Assembly (NCBI GenBank): GCA_902557735.1
Contig: CACEBC010000011.1
Span: forward strand, 1-64,000
Source: Porticoccaceae bacterium
GTDB taxonomy: Bacteria; Pseudomonadota; Gammaproteobacteria; Pseudomonadales; Porticoccaceae
Direction: 5' to 3'
DNA length: 64,000 nt
Shown: positions 35,031 through 44,291 of the stretch, piece by piece
Layout of the letters: each line of letters begins with the position of its first letter
Position numbering within the stretch: position 1 is the stretch's first letter
Made by a program: the position numbers and the translations under genes
Notes under the pieces: model-generated
The model's database searches: none
The model's input: only the letters and a program-made list of their open reading frames with translations
What the model was told of the DNA's origin: nothing

Positions 35031-35446
35031 TCTAAATAGTGATGACGGATTGCATCAACATCACTCTTTTCTTGAGCGGAAAGCAGCAAATTGCGATCAT
35101 CCGACATTTCAGCGTGGCGTCTTTGTTCAGTGCCAATAAACGCTGGATTGAGAGAGAACTCGACAGAATGAATGAGATCATGATTTTCGATAACCCATAG
35201 ACCTGAATAGTGGAAATAACTGTCGAAAGCAGCAGCTTTTTGATCTCTCGTTAGTCGTCGGGCACTTTCTTGAGCGAAACCGGGTCGAGCATGCCGCATA
35301 ATCACTGCCGACATTCGGTTGTCATGAGTGTATAGAATCTGGCCGCAGGCGTCGCGGCCGAAGGGGTAGCGAACCCTGCCGTCGTCGTGCTCTATCCGCC
35401 ACTCTGCTAGCTCCCATGCTCCGATAATGTCGTGAGCACTTAGGAT
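35018..35446 (-). CDS. Lipocalin-like domain protein with non-canonical start
   Basis: A short protein with a lipocalin-like beta-barrel pattern: IIGAWELAEWRIEHDDGRVR, then YPFGRDACGQILYTHDNRMS, and later FHYSGLWVIENHDLIHSVEF. Coding homology clearly continues upstream of the first ATG (35314) for about 40 residues, yet that region has no ATG, GTG, TTG or CTG in frame. The best candidate start is ATC at 35446, placed 8 bases after GGGAG and overlapping the TAA of the upstream aldehyde dehydrogenase gene. It would give about 142 residues, the normal length. An alternative is a recent loss of the start codon. Function unknown; ligand binding is plausible. Confidence 0.65.
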   Translation of the reverse strand: MLSAHDIIGAWELAEWRIEHDDGRVRYPFGRDACGQILYTHDNRMSAVIMRHARPGFAQESARRLTRDQKAAAFDSYFHYSGLWVIENHDLIHSVEFSLNPAFIGTEQRRHAEMSDDRNLLLSAQEKSDVDAIRHHYLEWRR

Positions 35447-37110
35447 GACAGTGGCTCCCGAAACTGCACGATTCTGAACCTATCTGCAACAAAAGCCAGA
35501 TCGGAGAGGCAAGCGTTACCTGAAGAGTTAAGACCTGTCACGTGGTAATCGCTATATGCTGCCGCAAAATTCATTGGCATCGGAGCAGTCATGTTACACC
35601 AAAGTGATGCACCAGCATCCGCGAAAGCGTCTTGAGCCCTCGCTTTGTAGGTTTCATTTGAGCTGTAAAGGTATGAAGATATTGCTCCAGATTCTCGGAC
35701 CAACGAGGTCGCATTTGTAAGTGCCGACTCGGCATCCTGTTCTCGAATTAAGAAAGCAACAGGAGCAAAATGCTCTTGGTTGTATAGTTCCTTGTGCTCT
35801 GATTTAACGTCTAGAATCAGCGGAGACGCAGTTCTGGCAAAAGGGAACTCAGGATGTTCGTAAGAAAAACTGTCCAGCGCGATGGACGCCTTTTTTTCGT
35901 TACGCAACCTATCTAGAATTGCGAGTGATTCATCTGCTTGAATAGCGCCACACAGGGCTGCGGCGCGCTTTGGATCAGCGACTCGTTCCTTGACAGCATC
36001 GACAAGTAAGTCTCTAAAGCCGTCAAAAGAGATCTGTCCTTGATTCGTCTCGATACCGTGCTCAGAAATATGAATATTCTGGGGGCTTGTGCACATTTGC
36101 GCGGAAAAACCGCAGAGCCCGTTCGACAAGGCATTGATCAAGCCATCAATATTTTCAGTGGATTCGATAATGACACCATTGCAGCCGGCTGTTTCGGTGA
36201 AGACAAGTTTTTGCGAGCAGTTTTTCTCAATCCATAGTCCAAAACGTTGACTGCCAGTATAGTCTACGATGGGAATATCAGGATGTTGCAATAGTTCGAC
36301 AGTCACCGGTTGCTCCTTAGTGTCGGCACTCATGAGCAGGATATTGGGATCATGACCATTTTCGCTGAGAACTTTTCTCATTGTCCTTACTGCCATTGCT
36401 ACCGGAAGAATCCCATTAGGATGTGGCTTGACAATTGCTGAATTGCCTGTAGCCAGATTGGCAAAAATCGCTGGATAGGCATTCCACATTGGGAAGGTCG
36501 CACAGCAAATCACCGCAGCTATACCTCGCGGTATCAGACGATAAGACTTCGACAATGTAACCGCACCTGCTTTACCAAATGGCTTCGTCCAGGAAGCTGA
36601 ATTGGGAACATCTCTCATAGCTTTGAGTGCATAGGCAAGCGCTTCCACTCCTCGATCTAACGCATTGGGACCACTCCCCGAATAAGCCATCAGGAATGCC
36701 TGACCGGCTGTGTGCATGGTGGCGTAGGCGTTCTCAAAACATTGCTTTTCAAGCGTCAAAGCCATTTCAAGACAGATTCCAGCCCGCTCTTCGGGGGAAA
36801 TCTTGCGCCACCTTTGCCCTGCTTTTTTTGAAGCCGATACGATTGTTTCGGTGTCAGATTTTGGATAATCAATACCAAGCGGTTGCTGAGTGTAAGGAGA
36901 AATCTCGAGGCCCGTTCTCCCGGTTTCGCCAGGTTGATCGAGTTTAAAACTTGTATTTAGTTGAAGCTCGAAGGCTGTTTTCCCCATTTCATGTGCGCCC
37001 TCTGGATGGAGATGGCGACTCGGGGACTCAATGAAAGGGCTCCAGTAGTGGCGTTTTTCGCAGGCGATAATTGCGTCCTCGAGCACGCTCTTGTGTTTTT
37101 GGTAGAACAT
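35440..37110 (-). CDS. paaN: PaaN-like aldehyde dehydrogenase
   Basis: A 556-residue aldehyde dehydrogenase with the long N-terminal extension of PaaN-type proteins (AIIACEKRHYWSPFIESPS). ICCATFPMWNAYPAIFANLA and NSAIVKPHP belong to the NAD-binding region, FTETAGCNGVIIE holds the general-base Glu region, and FSAQMCTSPQNI the catalytic Cys. PaaN is described as a ring-opening product dehydrogenase of phenylacetate catabolism, but no other paa genes are here. ATG 37110 has AAGG upstream; a TTG at 37128 overlaps the thiolase stop. It sits between the lipocalin-like and thiolase genes in one operon. Confidence 0.82.
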   Translation of the reverse strand: MFYQKHKSVLEDAIIACEKRHYWSPFIESPSRHLHPEGAHEMGKTAFELQLNTSFKLDQPGETGRTGLEISPYTQQPLGIDYPKSDTETIVSASKKAGQRWRKISPEERAGICLEMALTLEKQCFENAYATMHTAGQAFLMAYSGSGPNALDRGVEALAYALKAMRDVPNSASWTKPFGKAGAVTLSKSYRLIPRGIAAVICCATFPMWNAYPAIFANLATGNSAIVKPHPNGILPVAMAVRTMRKVLSENGHDPNILLMSADTKEQPVTVELLQHPDIPIVDYTGSQRFGLWIEKNCSQKLVFTETAGCNGVIIESTENIDGLINALSNGLCGFSAQMCTSPQNIHISEHGIETNQGQISFDGFRDLLVDAVKERVADPKRAAALCGAIQADESLAILDRLRNEKKASIALDSFSYEHPEFPFARTASPLILDVKSEHKELYNQEHFAPVAFLIREQDAESALTNATSLVRESGAISSYLYSSNETYKARAQDAFADAGASLWCNMTAPMPMNFAAAYSDYHVTGLNSSGNACLSDLAFVADRFRIVQFREPLSS

Positions 37111-37114
37111 GATC

Positions 37115-38344
37115 TTAAATCCTTTCAATAATCATTGCTGATCCGATACCCCCAGCAGCCTGTGCCACCACTAAGCCAAGAGTGGTGTCACTGCGCTCTA
37201 ACTCATGGGTTAAAGTGGTTAAGAGGATTGCCCCAGTGGCACCCATTGGATGTCCCATCGCTAAGTGGCCGCCATTAGCATTGACTTTATCGATGTCGGG
37301 ATCATAAGTGCGAAAAAATTTCACTAACGGAGACGCGAATGCCTCCATGAATTCAATTCTATCGAAATCATGAATAGAAAAGCCTGTTTGTCTTAATAAG
37401 AGTTCTATTGCGTCAAACCCTGCGGTCAATTGAATGATTGGATCTCCCGCCGTTTCTATAGCTGCAATGATTCTGGCTTTTGCTTCAAGCCCGACCGCAG
37501 CCCCGGCAGCTTTGGATCCAATCACTGTTAAGGCCGCGCCATCGGCCATTCCCGGGCAATTTGCAATTGAATGGATGTGCTGTATGGCATCAAGAGCCGG
37601 ATGCTTGTCCAGCATCATTTTATCAAAGCCTAATTTACCTTGTTCGGCGAAGGCTGGCGGCATGCTGCCAAGTTTTTCTGCTGTCAAACCTTGTCTTATG
37701 AGTTCATCATGGTCTAGTAAAATCTTTCCTTTATTGTCTTTTACCGCTATAACACTATCTTTATAGGAGCCATTTTGCCATGCTATGGCGGCCTTTTTAT
37801 GCGATTTGAGTGTTACCTCGTCGAGCTCTCTTTTTGAATACCCTTCAATCGTAGCTATTAATTCGGCACCCATAACTGGTGGGGCCCAATTAAGCGATGC
37901 ACTCAGTTTTGGATCGGAGTAGTAACTTGCGTTATCACCAAGGAACCCTACGGATGAGAGACTCTCGACCCCACCAGCTATTAAAAAACCATCTTTTCCC
38001 GCCTGAACTGTCGTCGCGGCATCATTGATCGCGGTCAATCCTGAAACACAGTAATTATTCAAAGTCTTCACAGGTGCGTGATTTGGAATGTCTGATGCTA
38101 AACGACAGATTAGGGCGAGGTGCCCGCCCTGAGACTTCACTTGTCCTACACATCCTAAGGTCAAGGATGAAATGTTCTCCAGTAGACCAGAGTTACGTTT
38201 ATCTAGCTCGTCGATCAGCCCCACAACAAGCTCATGAGGTGCGCAGGATGAGAGACTCCCTCCCGGTTTATCATTTTTTGGGGCACGACCAAGCCCTCTT
38301 GGGGTGCGGATTGCATCGAAAATGAATGGTTCGGTGAATTTCAT
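37115..38344 (-). CDS. Thiolase-family acetyl-CoA acyltransferase, lacking the second Cys
   Basis: A 409-residue thiolase. The acyl-accepting Cys is in NNYCVSGL (about residue 92) and GGHLAMGHPMGATGA carries the His loop. In place of the usual C-x-GGG second active-site Cys near the end, it has AQAAGGIGS, so the acid/base Cys is an Ala. Activity may be altered to cleavage of unusual acyl-CoAs or condensation. Overlaps the next thiolase gene by 4 bp (ATGA), implying a matched pair. It is upstream of the PaaN-like gene by 4 bp. Confidence 0.85.
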   Translation of the reverse strand: MKFTEPFIFDAIRTPRGLGRAPKNDKPGGSLSSCAPHELVVGLIDELDKRNSGLLENISSLTLGCVGQVKSQGGHLALICRLASDIPNHAPVKTLNNYCVSGLTAINDAATTVQAGKDGFLIAGGVESLSSVGFLGDNASYYSDPKLSASLNWAPPVMGAELIATIEGYSKRELDEVTLKSHKKAAIAWQNGSYKDSVIAVKDNKGKILLDHDELIRQGLTAEKLGSMPPAFAEQGKLGFDKMMLDKHPALDAIQHIHSIANCPGMADGAALTVIGSKAAGAAVGLEAKARIIAAIETAGDPIIQLTAGFDAIELLLRQTGFSIHDFDRIEFMEAFASPLVKFFRTYDPDIDKVNANGGHLAMGHPMGATGAILLTTLTHELERSDTTLGLVVAQAAGGIGSAMIIERI

Positions 38345-39573
38345 GCTGTAGACACGACAAAAGAAACATTAGTTGTGCCGGAACCACCTACATTAAACGT
38401 GGCGACTGTCTTGGCACCAGCAACCTGCATATCTCCAGCGTTTCCAGTGGTTTGCTTCATACCATCAAGCAACATTCGAACACCGGTTGCCCCGACGGGG
38501 TGACCTTGGCCAATTAGCCCTCCAGAGGGGTTAATTGGAATTACACCGTTCATATTAATTTTTTCTTCTTCAATCGCCTGCCAGGCTTTGCCCGGTTCAG
38601 CAATGCCAAAGTGCTCAATAGCCATGTATTCGGTGATTGAGAAACAATCATGCGTTTCGATTGCATCTAGGTCGTCAGGACCGCTTATGTTGGCTCTTCG
38701 ATATGCGTCAGTAATGGCTTTGCGTGTTAGCGGGAATACATATCCGTTAATTTCACTTTTTTCCATTTTTGAAGCCATTAACATGGGTGCAGTCGTGTGT
38801 CCCCAACCCTTTATATAGGCTAACTCTTGAATAGATAAGCCATGATTTTTGCAGTGTGTCTTTGCTCTGTCAGCTGTCGCTAGAATGACTGTCGCCGCAC
38901 CATCGGTCACCTGCCCACAGTCTTGTTTTCGCATCCATCCTTCAATAATTGGATTTTGCTTGTCATCTTGCGTGAAGCATGCATCGCTGAATTGCCACTT
39001 TCGTGTTTGCGCGTTGGGATTGTTTTTAGCATTGCCAAAGTTAATCTTCGAAATTTCAGCTAGGTGCGCGTAATCCAGTCCAAAACGCTCCTCATAAACA
39101 TCACATAAATCTGAAAACATTGCTGGCCATAGATAACGGGCACCCTCGGCTTCACGACCCACCCAAGCGGCTGCTCCTAGATTTTTTGCCGCAATTTCAC
39201 CACTGACATTACGCATTAATTCTAGGCCTGTTACGCATGCAGTTTCGTAACGCCCACTTTCAAGATCAGCCATCGCAGCCAAGATGGCCAGCGATCCTGA
39301 GGCACAGGCTCCTTCATGCCGAGAACTTGGCATGCCATAGAAGCCATCATCGACGTGTCCGAAGTAGCCGCCAAGCATTCCTTGGCCGGTAAAAAGCTCT
39401 GCCACGAAATTGCCTACGTGACCGACATCAATGTTTTCTGCTTCAATCTTTGCGTCTTCCAGCCCTTCTCTCACGGAGACCTGAAAGAGGTCAAAAAGAT
39501 TTTTGTTCGAACGACTGAAGTTTTGGGCAAAATCTGTTTGTGCACCACCAAGAATGTATATTCTTTCAACCAT
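38341..39573 (-). CDS. SCP-x/thiolase-like acetyl-CoA acetyltransferase
   Basis: A 410-residue thiolase-superfamily protein of the SCP-x (sterol carrier protein x) type: RHEGACASGSLAILAA contains the nucleophile Cys near residue 87, NPSGGLIGQGHPVGATGVR the His loop, and it ends FNVGGSGTTNVSFVV. SCP-x-like enzymes cleave or form bulky branched or steroid side-chain 3-oxoacyl-CoAs. It is the first gene of a leftward run (this gene, thiolase, PaaN, lipocalin-like, tannase), divergent from the nitronate monooxygenase gene. Substrate is inferred from the family only. Confidence 0.87.
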   Translation of the reverse strand: MVERIYILGGAQTDFAQNFSRSNKNLFDLFQVSVREGLEDAKIEAENIDVGHVGNFVAELFTGQGMLGGYFGHVDDGFYGMPSSRHEGACASGSLAILAAMADLESGRYETACVTGLELMRNVSGEIAAKNLGAAAWVGREAEGARYLWPAMFSDLCDVYEERFGLDYAHLAEISKINFGNAKNNPNAQTRKWQFSDACFTQDDKQNPIIEGWMRKQDCGQVTDGAATVILATADRAKTHCKNHGLSIQELAYIKGWGHTTAPMLMASKMEKSEINGYVFPLTRKAITDAYRRANISGPDDLDAIETHDCFSITEYMAIEHFGIAEPGKAWQAIEEEKINMNGVIPINPSGGLIGQGHPVGATGVRMLLDGMKQTTGNAGDMQVAGAKTVATFNVGGSGTTNVSFVVSTA

Positions 39574-39664
39574 TCAATCACCCCTCAGCGTGCATGTTAT
39601 CCATTGCTTAAATAGCATGCAATGATTAGTATGCCTAGATGAGATATTGTTTGCGGGCTTGGCT

Positions 39665-40579
39665 ATGAAGTCTAGACTTTTTAATGACTTGCGGGTGCCG
39701 GTGGTCGTTGCACCTATGTTTCTAGTATCTGGACCCGGGTTAGTTAAAGCAAGCTGTCTCGCTGGAGTGATTGGCTCCTTTCCTTTCCCGAATGCTCGGG
39801 ACATTTCTACATTGGACAGCTGGCTCGATGATATCAGTAGCGAACTTGGCAAAGTCCCTTCCGCGGCCCCATATGCAGTTAACATCACTACGCACCGAAG
39901 TTATGATCGACTCAAAGATGAGCTGGACCTAATAAAGAATCATAAACCTAGGATCGTTATTACAGCCCTTGGAGGACCCGAGCCTGTTATTGAAACAGTT
40001 CAGAGCTATGGCGGCAGCGTGGTTGCTGATGTTAATTCGCTCCAGCATGCGAGAAAAGCGGTTGGACAGGGGGTGGATGGGCTTGCATTAATTTCAGCTG
40101 GTGCAGGAGGTCATACCGGTCATATCGCTGGTTTATCTTTCGTAAGCGAGGTAAGGGAATTCTTTGATGGATTAGTTATATTGGCAGGTGGTATTGGGAC
40201 TGGAGGTGCGGTGCGCGCAGCAGAAGTTGCAGGCGCCGATCTGTGTTATATGGGTACAAGGTTTATTGCGTCGGCCGAGAGTATTGCAAGTGAGGAATAT
40301 AAAAGGACTATTGTGGAGGCCTGCTATGAGGATCTCATTCTCACGGATAAGGTGACAGGTGCAAAGGCTTATTATCTTCGTCAGTCATTAGAAAAGATGG
40401 GTCTTGACGTTCAAAGTATGCATAAGTCAACAGGAATTAATTTATCCAACTCCGAGAGTCAGATTAGAGCATGGAAAGACGTGTGGTCTGCAGGACATGG
40501 GGTTGGTTCGGTAAAAACAATAGAACCTTTAGCTGCAATCATTTCTCAATTACACTACGAGTACGATTTAGCAAGCTAA
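39665..40579 (+). CDS. Nitronate monooxygenase (2-nitropropane dioxygenase family)
   Basis: A 304-residue FMN TIM-barrel protein. VPVVVAPMFLVSGPGLVKA at the start and GLALISAGAGGHTGHIAG with the FMN-binding Gly cluster, then VILAGGIGTGGAVRAA and ADLCYMGTRF for the FMN phosphate, define the family. Members oxidise nitronates or act as enoyl-CoA-type reductases in steroid and lipid catabolism. The position by two thiolases favours the latter. ATG 39665 is chosen; a longer frame starting at TTG 39647 adds six residues without family support. Confidence 0.86.
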   Translation: MKSRLFNDLRVPVVVAPMFLVSGPGLVKASCLAGVIGSFPFPNARDISTLDSWLDDISSELGKVPSAAPYAVNITTHRSYDRLKDELDLIKNHKPRIVITALGGPEPVIETVQSYGGSVVADVNSLQHARKAVGQGVDGLALISAGAGGHTGHIAGLSFVSEVREFFDGLVILAGGIGTGGAVRAAEVAGADLCYMGTRFIASAESIASEEYKRTIVEACYEDLILTDKVTGAKAYYLRQSLEKMGLDVQSMHKSTGINLSNSESQIRAWKDVWSAGHGVGSVKTIEPLAAIISQLHYEYDLAS

Positions 40580-40603
40580 GCAACAAGATTTTTAATAGGG
40601 TTA

Positions 40604-42025
40604 ATGCCAATGTCTGCCAGAAACTCCGATCTAAACGCTCTAAATCCTTATCTCCATGGGCCTTATGCTCCTGTCCGCGAAGAAGTGTCCATAGATCAAC
40701 TCCGGGTGAAAGGCGAAATACCCAAGGATTTTGCTGGCGCCTACTACCGGAATGGTCCGAATCCTAAGAAAACACCATCAGGTATGCATCACTGGTTTGA
40801 TGGTGATGGAATGGTGCATGCCATTTTTTTTGAGGATGGCAAAGCGAGCTACCGAAATCGTTACATCCGCTCAAAGGATTTCCTTGCCGACGAAAAAAAT
40901 CAGCTTAGAAGATCCGGGATATTTAACAAAGCAGTGTCCGATGGCAGCTCGACGGTCTATAAGAACACAGCGAATACTGATCTGATAATGCATGCTGGTG
41001 AATTGATGGCTCTCTGGTATATCAGTGGAAAACCAGTGCGTCTCGATGCGAAAACTCTGGAGACAGTTGGTGAGGATGACTTTCAAGGTGCTTTACCGAA
41101 AAACGTATCTGCGCACTCTAAGGTGGACAGCACCAGCGGGGACCTCCTGTTTTTTGACTATGCTCTTTACGAGCCGTGGTATAGCTTCGGGGTAGTCGAC
41201 AAACATAATCAGTTGCAACACTTTACTCAGATCGAGTTGCCTGGCCCTAGGTTGCCTCACGATATGGCTATTACAGAGAACTATGCTATCTTTATGGACT
41301 TGCCCGTAGTGTTTACTGAGCAGGGGCTAAGGCAAAAAGTTTGGGCCATCCATGAGGATAAGAATTTGCCAACCCGTTTTGGCATATTGCCGCGTTATGC
41401 GAGTGGCAAAAAAATTAGATGGTTCGAATTTTCTGGATGCTATATCTACCATGTGATCAACGCTTGGGAGGAGGGGGATGAAGTTATTTTATACTGCTGC
41501 AAGATGATCGAGAATGGTCTAGACATGCCAATTCAGTATGGTCCATATGCCCCGATGGTTAATGTCTTAGCACTTCGAGCGGTCGTTACCAAGTGGACGA
41601 TGAATATGCGAACCGGTGAGAGCAGGGAGGAACAGATTGACGATGCCATCAGCGAGTTTCCCGTTGTGAACCTCGAGTTTGCAGGAAAGAAATCCCGCTT
41701 CTCATATCACGGGGCTATTTCTAATACCGAAACTCAGCTTTTCGATGGGATCTTGAAATATGATCTAAGTAGTGGGAGCTCTATTCGTCATGGCTTTGGG
41801 AAGAATATCTTTGGTTCTGAGCCAGCATTTGTGCCAAGACTGGGGTCCAGCGAAGAAGACGATGGATATGTAGTGTCTTTTGTTACCAATGCTGAAACAA
41901 ATTGCTCCAGTGTATTGATACTGGATGCCAGAGATCTAGCGAGACCGCCTCTCGCTGAAGTTATATTGCCTAATCGTGTCCCACTGGGGTTCCACGGAAC
42001 ATGGGCAAACCTTAATCAAGCTTAA
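40604..42025 (+). CDS. Carotenoid cleavage/lignostilbene-type oxygenase
   Basis: A 473-residue seven-bladed propeller oxygenase. The four iron-binding His are in SAHSKVD, LPHDMAI, YIYHVINAW and GFHGTWAN, all present, and AYYRNGPNPK with HHWFDGDGMVHAI near the start is the family N-terminal signature. It cleaves a conjugated double bond with oxygen, in carotenoids, stilbenes or isoprenoid-derived aromatics. It follows the nitronate monooxygenase gene by 24 bp. Substrate is not determinable by motif. No carotenoid synthesis genes are present in the window. Confidence 0.93.
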   Translation: MPMSARNSDLNALNPYLHGPYAPVREEVSIDQLRVKGEIPKDFAGAYYRNGPNPKKTPSGMHHWFDGDGMVHAIFFEDGKASYRNRYIRSKDFLADEKNQLRRSGIFNKAVSDGSSTVYKNTANTDLIMHAGELMALWYISGKPVRLDAKTLETVGEDDFQGALPKNVSAHSKVDSTSGDLLFFDYALYEPWYSFGVVDKHNQLQHFTQIELPGPRLPHDMAITENYAIFMDLPVVFTEQGLRQKVWAIHEDKNLPTRFGILPRYASGKKIRWFEFSGCYIYHVINAWEEGDEVILYCCKMIENGLDMPIQYGPYAPMVNVLALRAVVTKWTMNMRTGESREEQIDDAISEFPVVNLEFAGKKSRFSYHGAISNTETQLFDGILKYDLSSGSSIRHGFGKNIFGSEPAFVPRLGSSEEDDGYVVSFVTNAETNCSSVLILDARDLARPPLAEVILPNRVPLGFHGTWANLNQA

Positions 42026-42216
42026 CCTCTAAATCACAGACTCAGCTTTGCGAGCTCCCATCAAGGGCGATGTTCTCTATCAAATCCCAGATGTTTGTGA
42101 CGAATCCCGTTGATGCGAGCAAGCATGGACCTGAGGTCATACTAGAGTTTTTCGCTTACGAGACTGCCTTGGTAGAGGCTAAATTTATGTAAATTTTCAT
42201 AAAAGTATGCTCAATC

Positions 42217-43284
42217 TCAGAGAGCGTCCCGAGTTAGTTTTATTTCTTTTGTCCCAACTGGCATTGAAAACGAGGTGCCGTCATGACCAACTGTAATGTT
42301 GGGGAAAATGGCCTCGGCCCCGTCAAGAAAAATTGAACTTTGGCCAGGAAGAATTAGCGGAGGCACGATATGATAGAGGAGCAGGTGACCTACTCCAGCT
42401 TCTCGAGCTGTCTCAGCTGCCTCCATAGGGCTTGCATGATAATCAAGGATATCCACGGTGATCTTTGCCATCACATGGTTGCCTATTTTTTTTGCAGCCT
42501 TGTTCATTAGACCGACCAAGTTTGGTGCTAATGCGTCGTGTATCAGAAGGTCTGTTCCGGCTGCAAAGCGAACTATATTAGCTGATTTATTGGAGTCACC
42601 AGAGATAAATGCCGATCGATCCTTGTATTTGACCCGATAACCTATGGCTGGCGAAACCACACCATGATCCACCCTTACGGCCTCAATTAGGGTATTGCCG
42701 TCATGAAATATTTCTAAAGCTGTCCCAAGGGGAGGTGAATGAAATGGTTTGGCTACCATTCCTCTGCCACTAAGAGGGGCTACGCCGTCTCCGTGATGTT
42801 CGTTACGGTGGAGTGCGCTTGCTCTATATGCCTCATTAAAACCTGAAACGACATCTTCTACTCCTCTGGGTCCAAATACTTTTAGAGGCCTGGGGTTTGC
42901 CGCGCTCACCCATCTTAAAGTCGCCAATTCGCCGAGTCCATCGATGTGATCTGAGTGAAAGTGGGTTAGAAATAATGCCTCAATTTCACCTAAGGGGTAA
43001 CCCATTCTGGCTATATTTCGAGCGCCGTTTGTGCCGGCATCTATCACAAACTGTTTCTGTCCTGCCACTACAATGACACATGGGCCGGAAGCCTTTGGAG
43101 CAGGCATTGGCCCCCCGGCACCACAGAGTGACACATGTAAACCGTCTTCAAAATCATTCATTCGGTTGTTACTCATTTGGAGTTGTGCACCTTGAAAAAT
43201 TAGCAGGTCATAAATGTCCTCTCTCTGATCTAGAAGAACCAGCGTGATTAGGCACAAAAACACTAGCGTAAAAAGAATTTTCAT
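42217..43284 (-). CDS. Membrane-anchored metallo-beta-lactamase-fold hydrolase
   Basis: A 355-residue protein with an N-terminal membrane anchor (ILFTLVFLCLITLVLL) and a metallo-beta-lactamase domain: LFLTHFHSDHIDGLGEL has the HxHxDH zinc motif, VDHGVVSPAIGYRV and FISGDSN follow, and the late LLYHIVPP carries the last His. The order resembles tRNase Z/arylsulfatase-type members acting on diverse esters. The substrate is unknown. ATG 43284 is preferred over TTG 43317, as homologous anchors begin with a Met-Lys. Divergent from the Nudix gene. Confidence 0.85.
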   Translation of the reverse strand: MKILFTLVFLCLITLVLLDQREDIYDLLIFQGAQLQMSNNRMNDFEDGLHVSLCGAGGPMPAPKASGPCVIVVAGQKQFVIDAGTNGARNIARMGYPLGEIEALFLTHFHSDHIDGLGELATLRWVSAANPRPLKVFGPRGVEDVVSGFNEAYRASALHRNEHHGDGVAPLSGRGMVAKPFHSPPLGTALEIFHDGNTLIEAVRVDHGVVSPAIGYRVKYKDRSAFISGDSNKSANIVRFAAGTDLLIHDALAPNLVGLMNKAAKKIGNHVMAKITVDILDYHASPMEAAETAREAGVGHLLLYHIVPPLILPGQSSIFLDGAEAIFPNITVGHDGTSFSMPVGTKEIKLTRDAL

Positions 43285-43545
43285 AAATAACTGGCGATCC
43301 TTAGTTTTCTCTAGCAATTATTCAATGTTAACAATCATTCCAAACAGTAACATTGCTACAATATCATAATCGCACAACTGGATGGGTGCGTTGGGGCGGT
43401 AGGCTGCCCATAGAGCCACATTGGTTTTTTGAATATCATTATTTGCCGAGGGTCCTGCTGCTGAAGCTCTGCGGCAATCGGAATCAAAACCCCTCAGAGC
43501 ACACAAAAGTTTTCCACGGAACACCCAGATATTGGAGATAAAAAA

Positions 43546-44277
43546 TTGCGAGCAAGTCCTCTAGTTGATAATGATTACATATCCCAAAGTGAGCGACGAG
43601 AGAGCGGAAGAGCAGCTCGTCCAAAGGATTCCGCGACACTTATTCTATTGCGAACGGATGGAAAGGCTCCACGTGTCCTCATGGGTAAGAGATCTGAAAA
43701 CCACATATTTATGCCCAATAAATTTGTGTTTCCCGGTGGCAAAGTCGAGGTCGCTGATGGCCGTGTCAGGGTGCCAAGTGAGCTCCACCCTGCAGTGCTT
43801 AGGAGACTGATGAAAGGTTGCTCCGAGACAAAAGCACGAGCACTCGCTTTGGCAGCTATACGAGAGACTTATGAGGAGACTGGATTGATTCTGGGGAAAA
43901 CTGCTCCCTCAGTTACCAAAAGCCGTTCCGAGTCCTGGGGGAAGTTTTTGCGCCATGGAATGGTGCCCAAACTTGAGGAGCTTCACTATGTGGCGCGCGC
44001 TATAACACCTCCCTATAGAAATCGTAGATTTGATGCACGTTTTTTTATGGTATATGTCGACAACAAAAGTCTACATGATGTCTCATCTCAGGCTTCAGGA
44101 GAGCTGCTTGAGATTCATTGGGTTACACTTAACCAGGCTCGTGGATTGAAGTTGCCCCATATAACTCGGGTAATGCTTGATGAGATTGAACGACGGGTTA
44201 ACATGAAAGCCAGCTATCATCACGAGGGTCCCTTTGTTTATGCAAAGCATGGCCGTTTTGTAAACGGCAAGCAATAA
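43546..44277 (+). CDS. Nudix hydrolase
   Basis: A 243-residue protein. PNKFVFPGGKVEVADG leads to ALAAIRETYEETGLILG, which matches the REx2EExG core of the Nudix box, although the segment between GG and RE is about 40 residues longer than usual because of an insert. This fits the CoA-pyrophosphatase/NUDT7-like or NUDT19-like side of the family, which trims CoA thioesters. That would suit the nearby CoA-dependent genes, but it is inference. Start TTG 43546 has GGAG at 9-base spacing. Confidence 0.83.
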   Translation: MRASPLVDNDYISQSERRESGRAARPKDSATLILLRTDGKAPRVLMGKRSENHIFMPNKFVFPGGKVEVADGRVRVPSELHPAVLRRLMKGCSETKARALALAAIRETYEETGLILGKTAPSVTKSRSESWGKFLRHGMVPKLEELHYVARAITPPYRNRRFDARFFMVYVDNKSLHDVSSQASGELLEIHWVTLNQARGLKLPHITRVMLDEIERRVNMKASYHHEGPFVYAKHGRFVNGKQ

Positions 44278-44291
44278 GTTGTTTTTTTAAT

